Of a DNA stretch of 12,361 nucleotides, positions 5,736-12,361 are shown piece after piece (positions within the stretch are counted from its first letter, which is position 1; every line of letters starts with the position of its first letter). The notes beneath the pieces were generated by a model. The model saw only the letters and a list, made by a program, of their open reading frames with translations. It had not been told where the DNA came from and searched no databases. The stretch comes from Anaerolineae bacterium (lineage in GTDB: Bacteria; Chloroflexota; Anaerolineae; SpSt-313). Location of the stretch: assembly GCA_023511475.1 (NCBI GenBank), contig JAIMBM010000039.1, forward strand, positions 1 to 12,361. The letters are read 5' to 3'. Position numbers and translations under genes: made by a program.

Positions 5736-7430
5736 ATGCCCAGAAGCACCCAAAGGCCGGCACGGCGCTCGTATCCCTGGCTGTGGGTGATAGCCCTGGT
5801 CCTGCTCGTGGCCCTTCCGGCGTGCGCCTGCGCCGTGCTGCCAAAGGCCATATCGAGCTGGCGCGCACGCCACGAGCCGGTGGTGCTGGAGATCGCCTAC
5901 TCACCCGAGAAGGAGCAGCTCTTCACAGCACTGGTACGCAGCTTTCAGGCGTCGCGGCCACGGTTGCACAGCGGACGGCCCGTGCAGGTCCGGGCCTCCC
6001 GGCTGGAACCCGACCTGATGATCGAGGCGGCCCTCGAGGGGCGATTCCAGGCGATCTCGCCCGACTCCTCCATCTGGCTCACCCAACTGGACCTCGCACA
6101 TCAGGAACGGGAGCAGGCAGGGTCCTCCTCCCTCGGGCAGGGCGCCTCCCTCGTGGGTGAGGTGACCCGTTACGCGGTGAGCCCCGTGGTCATCGCCATG
6201 TGGGAGGACGTCGCCCGCTCCATGGGCCACCCGGACAGGCCCCTCGGCTGGAGCGACCTTCTCGCCAGAGCCCAGAGCGACCCAGGGTTCAAGTGGAGCC
6301 ATCCCGCGACCAGTTCGGCCAGTGGCCTGCTCGCCACCCTGGCCGAGTTCTACGCCGCGGCCGGCAAGAGCCGCGGCCTGACCCGCGAGGACGTCCTCGC
6401 TCAAAGCGCCCTCGACTATGTCGGCGCCCTTGAGAAGACCGTCCGTCACTATGGCGAGGGCGAGCTGGCCCTGGTCCAGCAGATGCTTCAGAGTGGCCGG
6501 TCCTATCTCGATGCCGTCGTCGTGCAAGAGCAGCTCGTCATCTACTTCAACCAGCAGGGCAAGGGCAGGCTGGTAGCTGTGTATCCCGTCGAGGGATCGC
6601 TGTGGGAGGACCACCCCCTCGCCCTGCTCGAGCAGCCAGACCTCACGAGCGAGCAGCGCCTTGCCTACGCAGCCTTTCGCGACTACCTGCTATCAGGCGA
6701 GGCACAGAAGCAAATCCTGCAGGCGGGATACCGCCCGGTCGACATGAGCCTATCCCTCAGCGGACCGGACTCCCCGTTCCGGGCTGAGAACGGGGTTGAT
6801 CCTCTGCAGCCACGGACTGCGCTGCAGATACCGGGGACAGGGGTGCTCGAGGTCGTGCGCGATGTGTGGTGGTACACCAAGCGGCGCGCCAACATCTACC
6901 TCGTCGTCGACACCTCTGGCAGTATGGCGGGAGCCAAGCTCACGGACGCCCAGGAAGCACTGGAGGTCTTCCTCCACGAGATCCGTGGCGATGCCGAGCG
7001 CGTCGGCCTGATCCGCTTTTCCAGCTCCGCACACGTGCAGGTGCCTCTCGGGGAGCTGGGCGAGAACCGGCAGGACCTGCAGGGCGAGATCCGATCACTC
7101 TATGCGGATGGCCAGACCGCCCTTCTCGACGCCGTCAGCCTGGCCTACACAAGGCTGCAGACGCTGAACGACCGCGAGCGCATCAACGCCATCGTCGTCA
7201 TGACCGACGGGCAGGAGAACAACTCTCGCATCGGCCTTGGCCAGCTGCTGGGGCAGATCAGGCTCGGCAACGAGCAGGGGCCGCCGATAGTCATATTCTG
7301 TGTCGCCTACGGCAAGGACGCCGATATGAAGACGCTCGAGCGCATCGCTGAGGCTGCCGGAGGCCAGGCCTGGAAGAGCGACCTGGAGACCATTCGGCGC
7401 CTGTATCAGATACTCTCGACCTACTTCTAG
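5736..7430 (+). CDS. Solute-binding domain fused to a vWA domain, membrane-anchored
   Basis: This 564-aa protein begins with an arginine-rich stub and a hydrophobic segment (about 15-35) containing PACAC. A lipobox reading (LPA before C30) is imperfect, so a membrane anchor is as likely as a lipoprotein. Residues about 50-340 form a type-2 binding-protein fold (EIAYSPEKEQLFTALVRSF start, YLLSGEAQKQILQAGYRP near the end). Residues about 386-560 are a von Willebrand factor A domain with a complete metal-ion-dependent adhesion site: DTSGS with D392, S394 and S396, T461 in DGQTALLDA, and D491 in MTDGQE. vWA domains with this site bind a divalent metal and a partner protein. AAAGGAG at 5722-5728 overlaps the preceding stop region and gives a 13-bp gap, so the pair is co-transcribed. 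The same architecture is known in many Gram-positive and Chloroflexi-type genomes, but its function is not established. Confidence 0.88.
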   Translation: MPRSTQRPARRSYPWLWVIALVLLVALPACACAVLPKAISSWRARHEPVVLEIAYSPEKEQLFTALVRSFQASRPRLHSGRPVQVRASRLEPDLMIEAALEGRFQAISPDSSIWLTQLDLAHQEREQAGSSSLGQGASLVGEVTRYAVSPVVIAMWEDVARSMGHPDRPLGWSDLLARAQSDPGFKWSHPATSSASGLLATLAEFYAAAGKSRGLTREDVLAQSALDYVGALEKTVRHYGEGELALVQQMLQSGRSYLDAVVVQEQLVIYFNQQGKGRLVAVYPVEGSLWEDHPLALLEQPDLTSEQRLAYAAFRDYLLSGEAQKQILQAGYRPVDMSLSLSGPDSPFRAENGVDPLQPRTALQIPGTGVLEVVRDVWWYTKRRANIYLVVDTSGSMAGAKLTDAQEALEVFLHEIRGDAERVGLIRFSSSAHVQVPLGELGENRQDLQGEIRSLYADGQTALLDAVSLAYTRLQTLNDRERINAIVVMTDGQENNSRIGLGQLLGQIRLGNEQGPPIVIFCVAYGKDADMKTLERIAEAAGGQAWKSDLETIRRLYQILSTYF

Positions 7431-7474
7431 GTTGCTGGCGCCCCGGCGGCCGGATGCTCGACTGAGGAGGGCAC

Positions 7475-8296
7475 GTGGCGGGAATGGGATTCGACAGAGA
7501 GCTCAGGAGCCGTGCACTCGGTGCGATGCTCAGCCACGCCTTCTTCCGACTGGAGAGCGCGTTGACCATCGCGCTGACCATCGTGCTCGTTTTCCTCTAT
7601 CCGACGCCCTTCTACTGGTGGCGCTGGTGGTACTGGCTGCTCCTTGGGGTGATCGGCGAGACGCTGATTATCTTCTCCAGCCTGAGCGACGCGGCAACCA
7701 GCCGGCAGGTGGTTGCCGACATGCTCCGCCAAAAGTGCAACCCCTCTGAGGTACGCTCAGCTCCACTTCGCGCCCAGGTCGAGCGCGCCCTCGAGTACCG
7801 GCAGCGCATCGCCGAGGCGCTGGCAGAGGTCCGCAGCGGCCCTCTGCGCGAGCACCTGCACGATACGGCCGGGGGGATCAACGAGTGGATCGGCAACATC
7901 TTTAGCCTCGCCCGAAGGCTAGACGCCTACGAGCATGATAGCCTGATCAGGGACGACCGCAGCAGGGTACAGGCCGACCTGCTGCACCTGCAGAGGCGGC
8001 TGGCACAAGAGGAAGACGCAGCGGTCCGCTCCGAGATCGAGGAGGCGATCCGCGGCAAGCGCCTGCAGCAGGAGAACCTCGAGCGGCTGCAGAACACCAT
8101 GGAGCGGGCCGAGATCCAGCTCGAAGCGACACTGACCGCCCTTGCGACCGTCTACTCCCAACTCTTGCTGGTAGGAGCCAGCGACATGGATTCTGCCCGC
8201 TCGCGGCGGATCGCCGAGAGCATCCGCGAGCAGGTCTCCGGCCTCAGCGATCTCCTCTCGGCCATCAACGATGTGTACCGGTCGCGTCCGGAATAG
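7475..8296 (+). CDS. Two-helix membrane protein with long coiled-coil tail, function unknown
   Basis: I do not recognise this 273-aa family. Two hydrophobic helices lie near the N-terminus (about 27-45 and 51-70), joined by a very short turn rich in aromatic residues (YPTPFYWWRWWYW at 42-54). From about residue 75 to the end it is highly charged and helical with heptad-like spacing, consistent with an extended coiled coil (for example RVQADLLHLQRRL and EEAIRGKRLQQENLERLQNTM). A conserved-looking HLHDTAGGINEWIGNIFSLARRLD segment lies between the membrane and the coil. GTG 7475 is chosen because TGAGGAGGG at 7463-7471 is just before it; ATG 7484, three codons in, is the alternative. It follows the vWA gene by 44 bp and precedes the binding lipoprotein by 19 bp. 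The hairpin of two helices suggests that the N- and C-termini are on the same side. It may be a membrane scaffold or partner for PspA or the vWA protein; that is conjecture. Confidence 0.8.
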   Translation: MAGMGFDRELRSRALGAMLSHAFFRLESALTIALTIVLVFLYPTPFYWWRWWYWLLLGVIGETLIIFSSLSDAATSRQVVADMLRQKCNPSEVRSAPLRAQVERALEYRQRIAEALAEVRSGPLREHLHDTAGGINEWIGNIFSLARRLDAYEHDSLIRDDRSRVQADLLHLQRRLAQEEDAAVRSEIEEAIRGKRLQQENLERLQNTMERAEIQLEATLTALATVYSQLLLVGASDMDSARSRRIAESIREQVSGLSDLLSAINDVYRSRPE

Positions 8297-8315
8297 CCTC
8301 GGAGGAGTGTTCCGC

Positions 8316-9449
8316 ATGCGCAGACTGAGTTGCCTGTTGGGTTTGGTCCTGGTTATGTCCAGCCTGCTCTCCTGCGGCCCACGCCTGCAGGGCGAGGTCA
8401 TCGTCTACGTAGCTGCCCCACTGTCGGGCTGGCAGGCGGAGGGCGGGCAGACCGTCGTCGGTGGCGTGCGGCTGATGGCAGAGCGGCTGAACCGCACCGG
8501 CGGCCTGCTGGGCCGACGCATCCGCGTCGTCGAGCTGGACGATGAGGCCGATACCGGGGTGGCCGCCCGCATCGCCGCCGAGGTCGCGTCGGCCGTGGGG
8601 CGAGAGCCGGTGCTGGGGGTCATCGGACACTACAACAGCGATCAGACGGCGGCCGCCATGGAGGTCTACAAAGACCTGCCAATCGTAGTGATCACCCCGA
8701 CGGCGACCGATGTGTCGCTCACCGCCAGGGGGTACCGCAACTTTTTCCGGGTCAATGCGACCGATGCCGCACAGGCCCCCGCGGCGGCGGACTTTATCGT
8801 ACACGAGCTTGGCGCGAGGCGTATCGCCATTGTGTACGCCAACAACGGCTACGGCCGCGGCCTCCGAGAGGAGATGCGGACGGCCCTCAAGGCGCTCGGG
8901 CTGGAGCCCGCCGCCGAGATCGAGATCGAAGAGGCTGCGGCCAGCCACAGGCCCGCCGTGGACCGGCTCGTCGCTCTCGACCCGGACGCCATCTTCCTCG
9001 CTGGGTATGAGACGGAGGGCTATGTCCTCCTGCCCGAGCTGCGCGAGGCGGGGCTGAAGGCGCCGTTCATGGCCTCCGACGGCTGCTTCCTCTACGAGTT
9101 CATCGATGGCTCGGGCGCCGCCGCCGAAGGCGCCTACGTCTCCGGCGTCACCCCCGACTCGGCTGCCGTCGTGGATGAGAAGTGGTGGAAGGAGTACCAG
9201 AAAGTCGAGGCCCGTAACCCTGGCACCTACAGCGTGGCCGGGTATACGGCCATGTCGGTGCTGGCGGAGGGCGTCAGGCGCGCCAAGAGCCTCGACGGTC
9301 GCAAGGTGGCAGACGCCATCCGCACGCTCTCCTTCGTTTCCCTCGTCGGCCCCATCTCCTACGACGAGAAGGGCGATCTGCGCCAGCAGACGATCTACAT
9401 CTTCCAGGTTCAGGATGGCCGCTTCGTCCAGATCCGGCCGCGAGGATGA
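8316..9449 (+). CDS. Leu/Ile/Val-type substrate-binding lipoprotein (type-1 periplasmic fold)
   Basis: The 377-aa product starts with a clean lipoprotein signal peptide: MRRLSCLLGLVLVMSSLLSC, with the modified cysteine at C20. The mature part is a branched-chain-amino-acid-type receptor (Peripla_BP_6 family): an IVYVAAPLSGWQAEGGQTVVGG start, GHYNSDQT at about 104-111, the YANNGYGRGLREEM hinge strand-helix, AGYETEGYVLLPELREAG, and the closing YDEKGDLRQQTIYIFQVQDGRF strand. The frame is open from 8271, but ATG 8316 is preferred: GGAGGAG at 8301-8307 is well spaced and the signal peptide begins here. No LivHMGF transport genes follow, so this receptor appears to be an orphan and may act as a sensor subunit in the same operon as the vWA protein. 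The ligand could be an amino acid, amide or other small molecule; the sequence alone does not say. Confidence 0.88.
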   Translation: MRRLSCLLGLVLVMSSLLSCGPRLQGEVIVYVAAPLSGWQAEGGQTVVGGVRLMAERLNRTGGLLGRRIRVVELDDEADTGVAARIAAEVASAVGREPVLGVIGHYNSDQTAAAMEVYKDLPIVVITPTATDVSLTARGYRNFFRVNATDAAQAPAAADFIVHELGARRIAIVYANNGYGRGLREEMRTALKALGLEPAAEIEIEEAAASHRPAVDRLVALDPDAIFLAGYETEGYVLLPELREAGLKAPFMASDGCFLYEFIDGSGAAAEGAYVSGVTPDSAAVVDEKWWKEYQKVEARNPGTYSVAGYTAMSVLAEGVRRAKSLDGRKVADAIRTLSFVSLVGPISYDEKGDLRQQTIYIFQVQDGRFVQIRPRG

Positions 9450-9452
9450 TCC

Positions 9453-10469
9453 ATGACGTCGGATGAACAGCTTCCCGGATTCCTGCTGCAGGCCTGTCGG
9501 CGTGCCTTTGGCGGCCGTGCCGAGATGGTGATCTCAGACCTCAAGCCCATCAGCGACGGATGGGAGTGCGAGGTCTGGTCCTTCGATCTGGAGAGCCGCG
9601 AGGATGGCGCGCCCCGCTGCGATGGCCTGGCCCTGCGCATCTACCCCGGCGAGGGCGGCCCCGCCAAGGCTGCCAGAGAGTTCGCGGCCATGCGCCAGCT
9701 CTATCGGCAGGGGTACCCGGTACCCCAGGTCTTTTGCCTGGATAGGGACGACGCAGGCAGGCCGATCGTCATCATGGAGCGGATCGAGGGGCGCCTGCTC
9801 GGACAGGTCATTGCCACGAGCCTTCAAGAGGAGCAGGAGCGCCTCCTCGGCCGCTTCTGTCGACTCTTCGTGGACCTGCATAGCCTCGACTGGCGGCCGT
9901 TCGTCTCCGACCCGGACAGCTTCCGGCCTGAGGGCTGCGTCAGTCGCTGGCTTGAGGAGGCCCGAGCCTTCATTGACCGTTTCGGAGCCACCGAGGCCGT
10001 TCCAGTGCTGGACTGGCTCTGCACTCAGGCTGCCAATGTCCGTAGCGTGCGCCCTGCGGTCACTCACCTCGACTTCCATCCCTGGAACATCCTCCTGAGA
10101 TCCGACGGCGCCGCCTTTGTGATTGACTGGACCCAGGCCGGCGTGACGGACCCTCGATTCGACCTCGCCTGGACTCTCCTCCTCACCGAGGGAAGCCTCG
10201 GCCACGAGGCGCGGGACTATGTCCTCGCCAGGTACGAGCACCTGGCCGGGTGCCGCGCGGAGGACCTGGCGTTCTTCGAGGCGGCTGCAGCGGCCAAGCG
10301 GGTCTTTTCCATCTGGCTCTCGTTCCGGGTGGGGCCCGAGGCCCTCGGCATGCGGCCGGAGGCGATTCAGCTGATGGCTCAGAGCAGCCATCATCTGCGC
10401 TCTGCCTACGCCCTGCTGCGGGAGCGGACAGGCCTCCGGCTGCTCGCCGTAGAGGAGCTCATCCCCTAG
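9453..10469 (+). CDS. APH-family phosphotransferase (aminoglycoside/choline kinase-like)
   Basis: The 338-aa product has the small-molecule kinase fold of the APH family (PF01636-like). The Brenner-type catalytic loop HLDFHPWN is at 205-212 (D207 as catalytic base, N212 for metal), and the metal-binding IDW is at 224-226 (D225), followed by DPRFDLAW. The hinge is VIMERIEG, around residue 109. In the N-lobe the usual ATP-binding lysine position appears as arginine in LALRIYPG, a common variation in this family. It begins 3 bp after the lipoprotein stop, with GAGG at 9442-9445 as ribosome binding site, so it is translated with the upstream operon. Substrates in this family range from aminoglycosides to homoserine, choline and sugars; nothing here supports an antibiotic-resistance call. 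No T-rich terminator is seen after it, only a weak 6-bp hairpin (10480-10485 with 10498-10503). Confidence 0.85.
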   Translation: MTSDEQLPGFLLQACRRAFGGRAEMVISDLKPISDGWECEVWSFDLESREDGAPRCDGLALRIYPGEGGPAKAAREFAAMRQLYRQGYPVPQVFCLDRDDAGRPIVIMERIEGRLLGQVIATSLQEEQERLLGRFCRLFVDLHSLDWRPFVSDPDSFRPEGCVSRWLEEARAFIDRFGATEAVPVLDWLCTQAANVRSVRPAVTHLDFHPWNILLRSDGAAFVIDWTQAGVTDPRFDLAWTLLLTEGSLGHEARDYVLARYEHLAGCRAEDLAFFEAAAAAKRVFSIWLSFRVGPEALGMRPEAIQLMAQSSHHLRSAYALLRERTGLRLLAVEELIP

Positions 10470-10553
10470 CCTCTTGGATCGGACGGATGGACCGTAGCGT
10501 CCGCCGCGGTCAGGTCGGGCACGCCGCTCGCCAGCGTTGCGGTCGACCTCGGG

Positions 10554-10583
10554 TTGCCCTGTGTCCCTTCGGCATGGTATAAT
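10554..10583 (+). promoter_or_regulatory. Strong extended -10 promoter of the molybdenum-cofactor unit
   Basis: TATAAT at 10578-10583 is perfect and is preceded by TG at 10575-10576, an extended -10. TTGCCC at 10554-10559 (four of six -35 bases) is 18 bp upstream. Transcription should start near 10590, leaving a leader of about 160 nt before the GTG at 10752. This is the best promoter in the window and separates the phosphotransferase operon from the YqeC-MocA unit. Confidence 0.72.
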
Positions 10584-10585
10584 CC

Positions 10586-10600
10586 GCGCCCGCGGGGCGC
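10586..10600 (+). other. Palindrome at the predicted transcription start
   Basis: GCGCCC at 10586-10591 pairs perfectly with GGGCGC at 10595-10600 across three bases. It lies directly over the predicted start of transcription, so it could be a 5'-end hairpin stabilising the mRNA or a repressor operator. Only the symmetry is visible; GC-rich background makes short palindromes fairly common. Confidence 0.3.
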
Positions 10601-10630
10601 CACACGAGGTCTGCCCCCGAGAAGGCCACC

Positions 10631-10750
10631 ATGCTGAACGCGAACGCCACGCCAGCCCCACAACCCGCTACCCCTGCCCGCTTCGCAGAGGCGCGCGACA
10701 CCGCGGGCGGCCCGGACGTCCTGACTCGCACCCGCTGCCCGGAGGGCTGA
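10631..10750 (+). CDS. Possible 39-codon small ORF in the leader of the YqeC-MocA gene
   Basis: ATG 10631 opens a 39-codon frame rich in Pro, Ala, Arg and Thr (begins MLNANATPAPQPATPARF) that ends with TGA at 10748-10750, one base before the GTG of the next gene. GAGAAGG at 10619-10625 is a plausible ribosome binding site, and the strong promoter is about 40 bp upstream of it. The ribosome binding site of the next gene (GGAGG, 10741-10745) lies inside its last codons, so translation of this frame could couple to or open the downstream start. It has no hydrophobic segment, recognisable motif or Mo/Se-related residues. A chance frame in GC-rich DNA is a real alternative. Confidence 0.3.
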   Translation: MLNANATPAPQPATPARFAEARDTAGGPDVLTRTRCPEG

Positions 10751-10751
10751 G

Positions 10752-12119
10752 GTGAGGCTGGCGCAGTGCCTGGGTATCGGCACCCGCGAGACTGTGGCCT
10801 TTGTGGGTGCGGGGGGGAAGACGGCTGCCCTCTACCGCCTGGCCGACGAGCTCTGGCGCGAAGGGCACACAGTCATCGCCACCACAACCACCCACATGTG
10901 GCCGCCGCCCCCCGGGGCAGGCTGGCCGCTCATCGTCAGCAGGGCACGCGAAGCGCGGTTGCAGGCTGTAGCCCGCGCCCTGCAGCGTGAGGGCCGGGCC
11001 TTCGTCGTGGCAGAGGAAGGCCCCGACCGGCGGCTGATCGGCCTGTCGACCGGGGACGTTGAGCCACTCGCCGGGCTCGCCGACTATGCGCTGGTCGAGG
11101 CGGACGGGGCACGCGGACGCTGGCTGAAGGCGCCGGCCCCGCACGAGCCGGCCATCCCTCCCTGTGCCACCCTGGTCGTGCCGGTAATCGGCCTCGCGGC
11201 GGTCGGGCAGCCGCTGACGGCCGGGGTCGCGCACAGGCTCGAGGTGCTTGCGAGGCTGCTCGAGCTTGAGCCGGGTGCGCTGGTCACGGAGGATGCGCTG
11301 GTCCGTCTGTTGCTGCATTCCGAGGGCGGCCTGCGGAACGTGCCGCCGACGGCACGCGTGGTACCTCTATGCAATCAGGCCGACACACCCGAGTGCCGCG
11401 CCGCCGGCAGGAGGGTTGCTGCGGCGGTCCTGCGAGCTCGCGGTCGGATCTCGCGCGTTGTCGTTGGCGCCATGCTCGCGTCCCCGCAGGCCTGCGAGTG
11501 CTGGCAGCCCAGTGCTATAGTCGTGCTGGCAGCGGGCGAAAGCCGCCGCTTCGGCCGCCTCAAGCAGGCCGAGCAGTGGCAGGGCGGGACCCTGCTCACG
11601 CGAGCCGTGACGGCAGCCCTCTCCTCCCTGGCGACGGAGGTCGTCGTCGTGCTCGGATGCGGCGCCGAGCGGCTGACCCCCCTTCTCTCGACGGTCGCCT
11701 CGCCGCACCTGCAATGCGTCGTCAACGGGGGGTGGGAGGAGGGTGTGGCCAGCTCAATCCGCACAGGCCTCAGGACCGTGGTCGATAGGGCAGCGGCCGT
11801 GGCCTTTGTCAATGTTGACCAGCCGCTTCTCGGGGCGAGCGAGCTGGATGCGCTGCTTTCGAGGCAGGCCCTGACGGGAGCGCCGCTGATCGTGCCGCTC
11901 TGTCGCGGCCAACCACGCTCTCCGGCACTCTTCTCCCGCGAGCTTTTTCCCGAGCTGAGCGCCCTGCAGGGCGAAGTGGGCGGGCGGCAGGTCAGGGACC
12001 GATACGCGACCCGAGCCGAGCTCGTGCAGTTCGACAACGGCCTTCCCTTTGAGGATGTCGATACGCCGGAGGACCTCGAGCGGCTCAGACGACTGGAGGA
12101 TGGCAGGAACCGACTATGA
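10752..12119 (+). CDS. YqeC-MocA fusion: selenium-dependent hydroxylase accessory domain plus molybdenum cofactor nucleotidyltransferase
   Basis: The 455-aa product joins two domains usually encoded separately. Residues about 1-240 match the YqeC family (accessory protein of selenium-dependent molybdenum hydroxylases): P-loop GAGGKT at 19-24, IATTTTHMWPPP, LVEADGARGRWLKAP and PVIGLAAVGQPL. Residues about 254-450 are a MobA/MocA-type nucleotidyltransferase, with LAAGESRRFGRLKQ (from 259) binding the nucleotide, NVDQPLL (from 354) carrying the metal-binding Asp356, and an EDVDTPEDLERL end. MocA-type enzymes transfer CMP to the molybdopterin cofactor for xanthine-dehydrogenase-family enzymes. 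The GTG start has GGAGG at 10741-10745. A strong promoter lies upstream. The stop overlaps the next start by 4 bases (ATGA). Hydroxylase subunits are not in view and may lie beyond the window. The domain calls are strong; CMP versus GMP specificity cannot be read from here. Confidence 0.9.
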   Translation: MRLAQCLGIGTRETVAFVGAGGKTAALYRLADELWREGHTVIATTTTHMWPPPPGAGWPLIVSRAREARLQAVARALQREGRAFVVAEEGPDRRLIGLSTGDVEPLAGLADYALVEADGARGRWLKAPAPHEPAIPPCATLVVPVIGLAAVGQPLTAGVAHRLEVLARLLELEPGALVTEDALVRLLLHSEGGLRNVPPTARVVPLCNQADTPECRAAGRRVAAAVLRARGRISRVVVGAMLASPQACECWQPSAIVVLAAGESRRFGRLKQAEQWQGGTLLTRAVTAALSSLATEVVVVLGCGAERLTPLLSTVASPHLQCVVNGGWEEGVASSIRTGLRTVVDRAAAVAFVNVDQPLLGASELDALLSRQALTGAPLIVPLCRGQPRSPALFSRELFPELSALQGEVGGRQVRDRYATRAELVQFDNGLPFEDVDTPEDLERLRRLEDGRNRL

Positions 12120-12361
12120 CCACTCTGCGCGACTTGCGGGCTATCATCATCGACATGGACGGCGTGCTGTACAGAGGAAACACGGCCGTGCCAGGAGCTG
12201 CCGAGTTCCTCTCGTGGCTCACCGACCGGTCCTTCCCCTTCGTGCTCCTCACCAACAACTCGACGCTCGACGCCGCTGCCTACGAGAGGCGCCTGGCGGC
12301 CATGGGCATCAGGGTGCCGGCCAGCCGCATCCTCACTTCCGCGGCAGCCACGGCCGAGTTC
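12116..12361 (+). CDS. NagD-like HAD-superfamily phosphatase, 5' part only
   Basis: ATG 12116 overlaps the previous stop as ATGA, indicating translational coupling; AGGA at 12105-12108 is a modest ribosome binding site. The 82 visible codons read as the N-terminal part of a class IIA HAD phosphatase (NagD/4-nitrophenylphosphatase group): motif I is IIIDMDGVLYRGN, with nucleophile D13 and D15, and motif II is LLTNNST around T46, followed by the YERRLAAMGI helix seen after motif II in this group. The cap and motifs III-IV lie beyond the window end. These enzymes dephosphorylate small phosphometabolites; coupling to the cofactor gene hints at a nucleotide or cofactor clean-up role but does not prove it. 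Confidence 0.87.
   Translation, partial: MTTLRDLRAIIIDMDGVLYRGNTAVPGAAEFLSWLTDRSFPFVLLTNNSTLDAAAYERRLAAMGIRVPASRILTSAAATAEF

Noticed and set aside
4208..5851. Long minus-strand open frame of 547 codons opposite the first binding protein
   Set aside because: It is antisense to a clear binding-protein gene; long shadow frames are expected at this GC content, and its sequence is low-complexity without domain motifs.
4538..9449. ABC import operon interpretation of the binding-protein genes
   Set aside because: No permease or nucleotide-binding transport subunit is present among them, and the two binding-protein folds (type 1 and type 2) would belong to different transporters.
9710..9726. Near-perfect palindrome GGGGTACC-C-GGTACCCC
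   Set aside because: It lies inside the phosphotransferase gene and encodes the GYPVPQV stretch common in this kinase family, so codon choice explains it.
9453..10469. Antibiotic-resistance interpretation of the APH-family kinase
   Set aside because: The family motifs fit many small-molecule kinases, and the context is an envelope-protein operon with no resistance or mobile genes.

Overview
The window is a GC-rich (roughly two-thirds G+C) bacterial segment in which every credible gene lies on the + strand. The closest impression from protein style is a member of the Chloroflexota or a similar deep-branching, high-GC lineage. The pointers are substrate-binding proteins fused to vWA domains, an ATPase fused to an OmpR-type winged helix, and a YqeC-MocA fusion. 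This is inference from gene content, not from a marker gene. No rRNA, tRNA, CRISPR array or recognisable mobile element is present.

Layout. Bases 1-300 hold no convincing gene. They contain extreme C/G homopolymer runs, a nested hairpin overlapping a four-run G-quadruplex motif, and a TATAAT promoter. Bases 325-3418 encode RecJ and, 4 bp downstream, an nSTAND-like ATPase with a C-terminal OmpR-type DNA-binding domain. A short intergenic region (3419-3579) carries a tandem CCGTCAG direct repeat in 7+4+7 geometry and an extended -10 element, and leads into a PspA/IM30-family gene (3580-4257). After a 280-bp gap rich in hairpins comes a tight five-gene run (4538-10469): a membrane-anchored type-2 solute-binding protein, a second such protein fused to a vWA domain, an unrecognised two-helix membrane protein with a coiled-coil tail, a Leu/Ile/Val-type binding lipoprotein, and an APH-family phosphotransferase. 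A strong promoter at 10554-10583 then starts a second unit: a possible 39-codon ORF, a YqeC-MocA fusion for molybdenum hydroxylase maturation, and the 5' part of a NagD-like HAD phosphatase cut off by the window end.

How the genes may work together. RecJ and the YqeC-MocA and HAD genes look like ordinary housekeeping or cofactor genes. The middle is the unusual part. PspA (membrane-stress effector) is followed by three extracytoplasmic binding proteins with no ABC permease or ATPase, one of them carrying an intact vWA metal-binding site, and a membrane protein with a long cytoplasmic or periplasmic coiled coil. Together with the upstream ATPase-winged-helix regulator and a PhoB-box-like repeat in front of pspA, this could be an envelope-sensing and membrane-maintenance system rather than a transporter. 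That functional link is an inference from gene order and needs comparative data.
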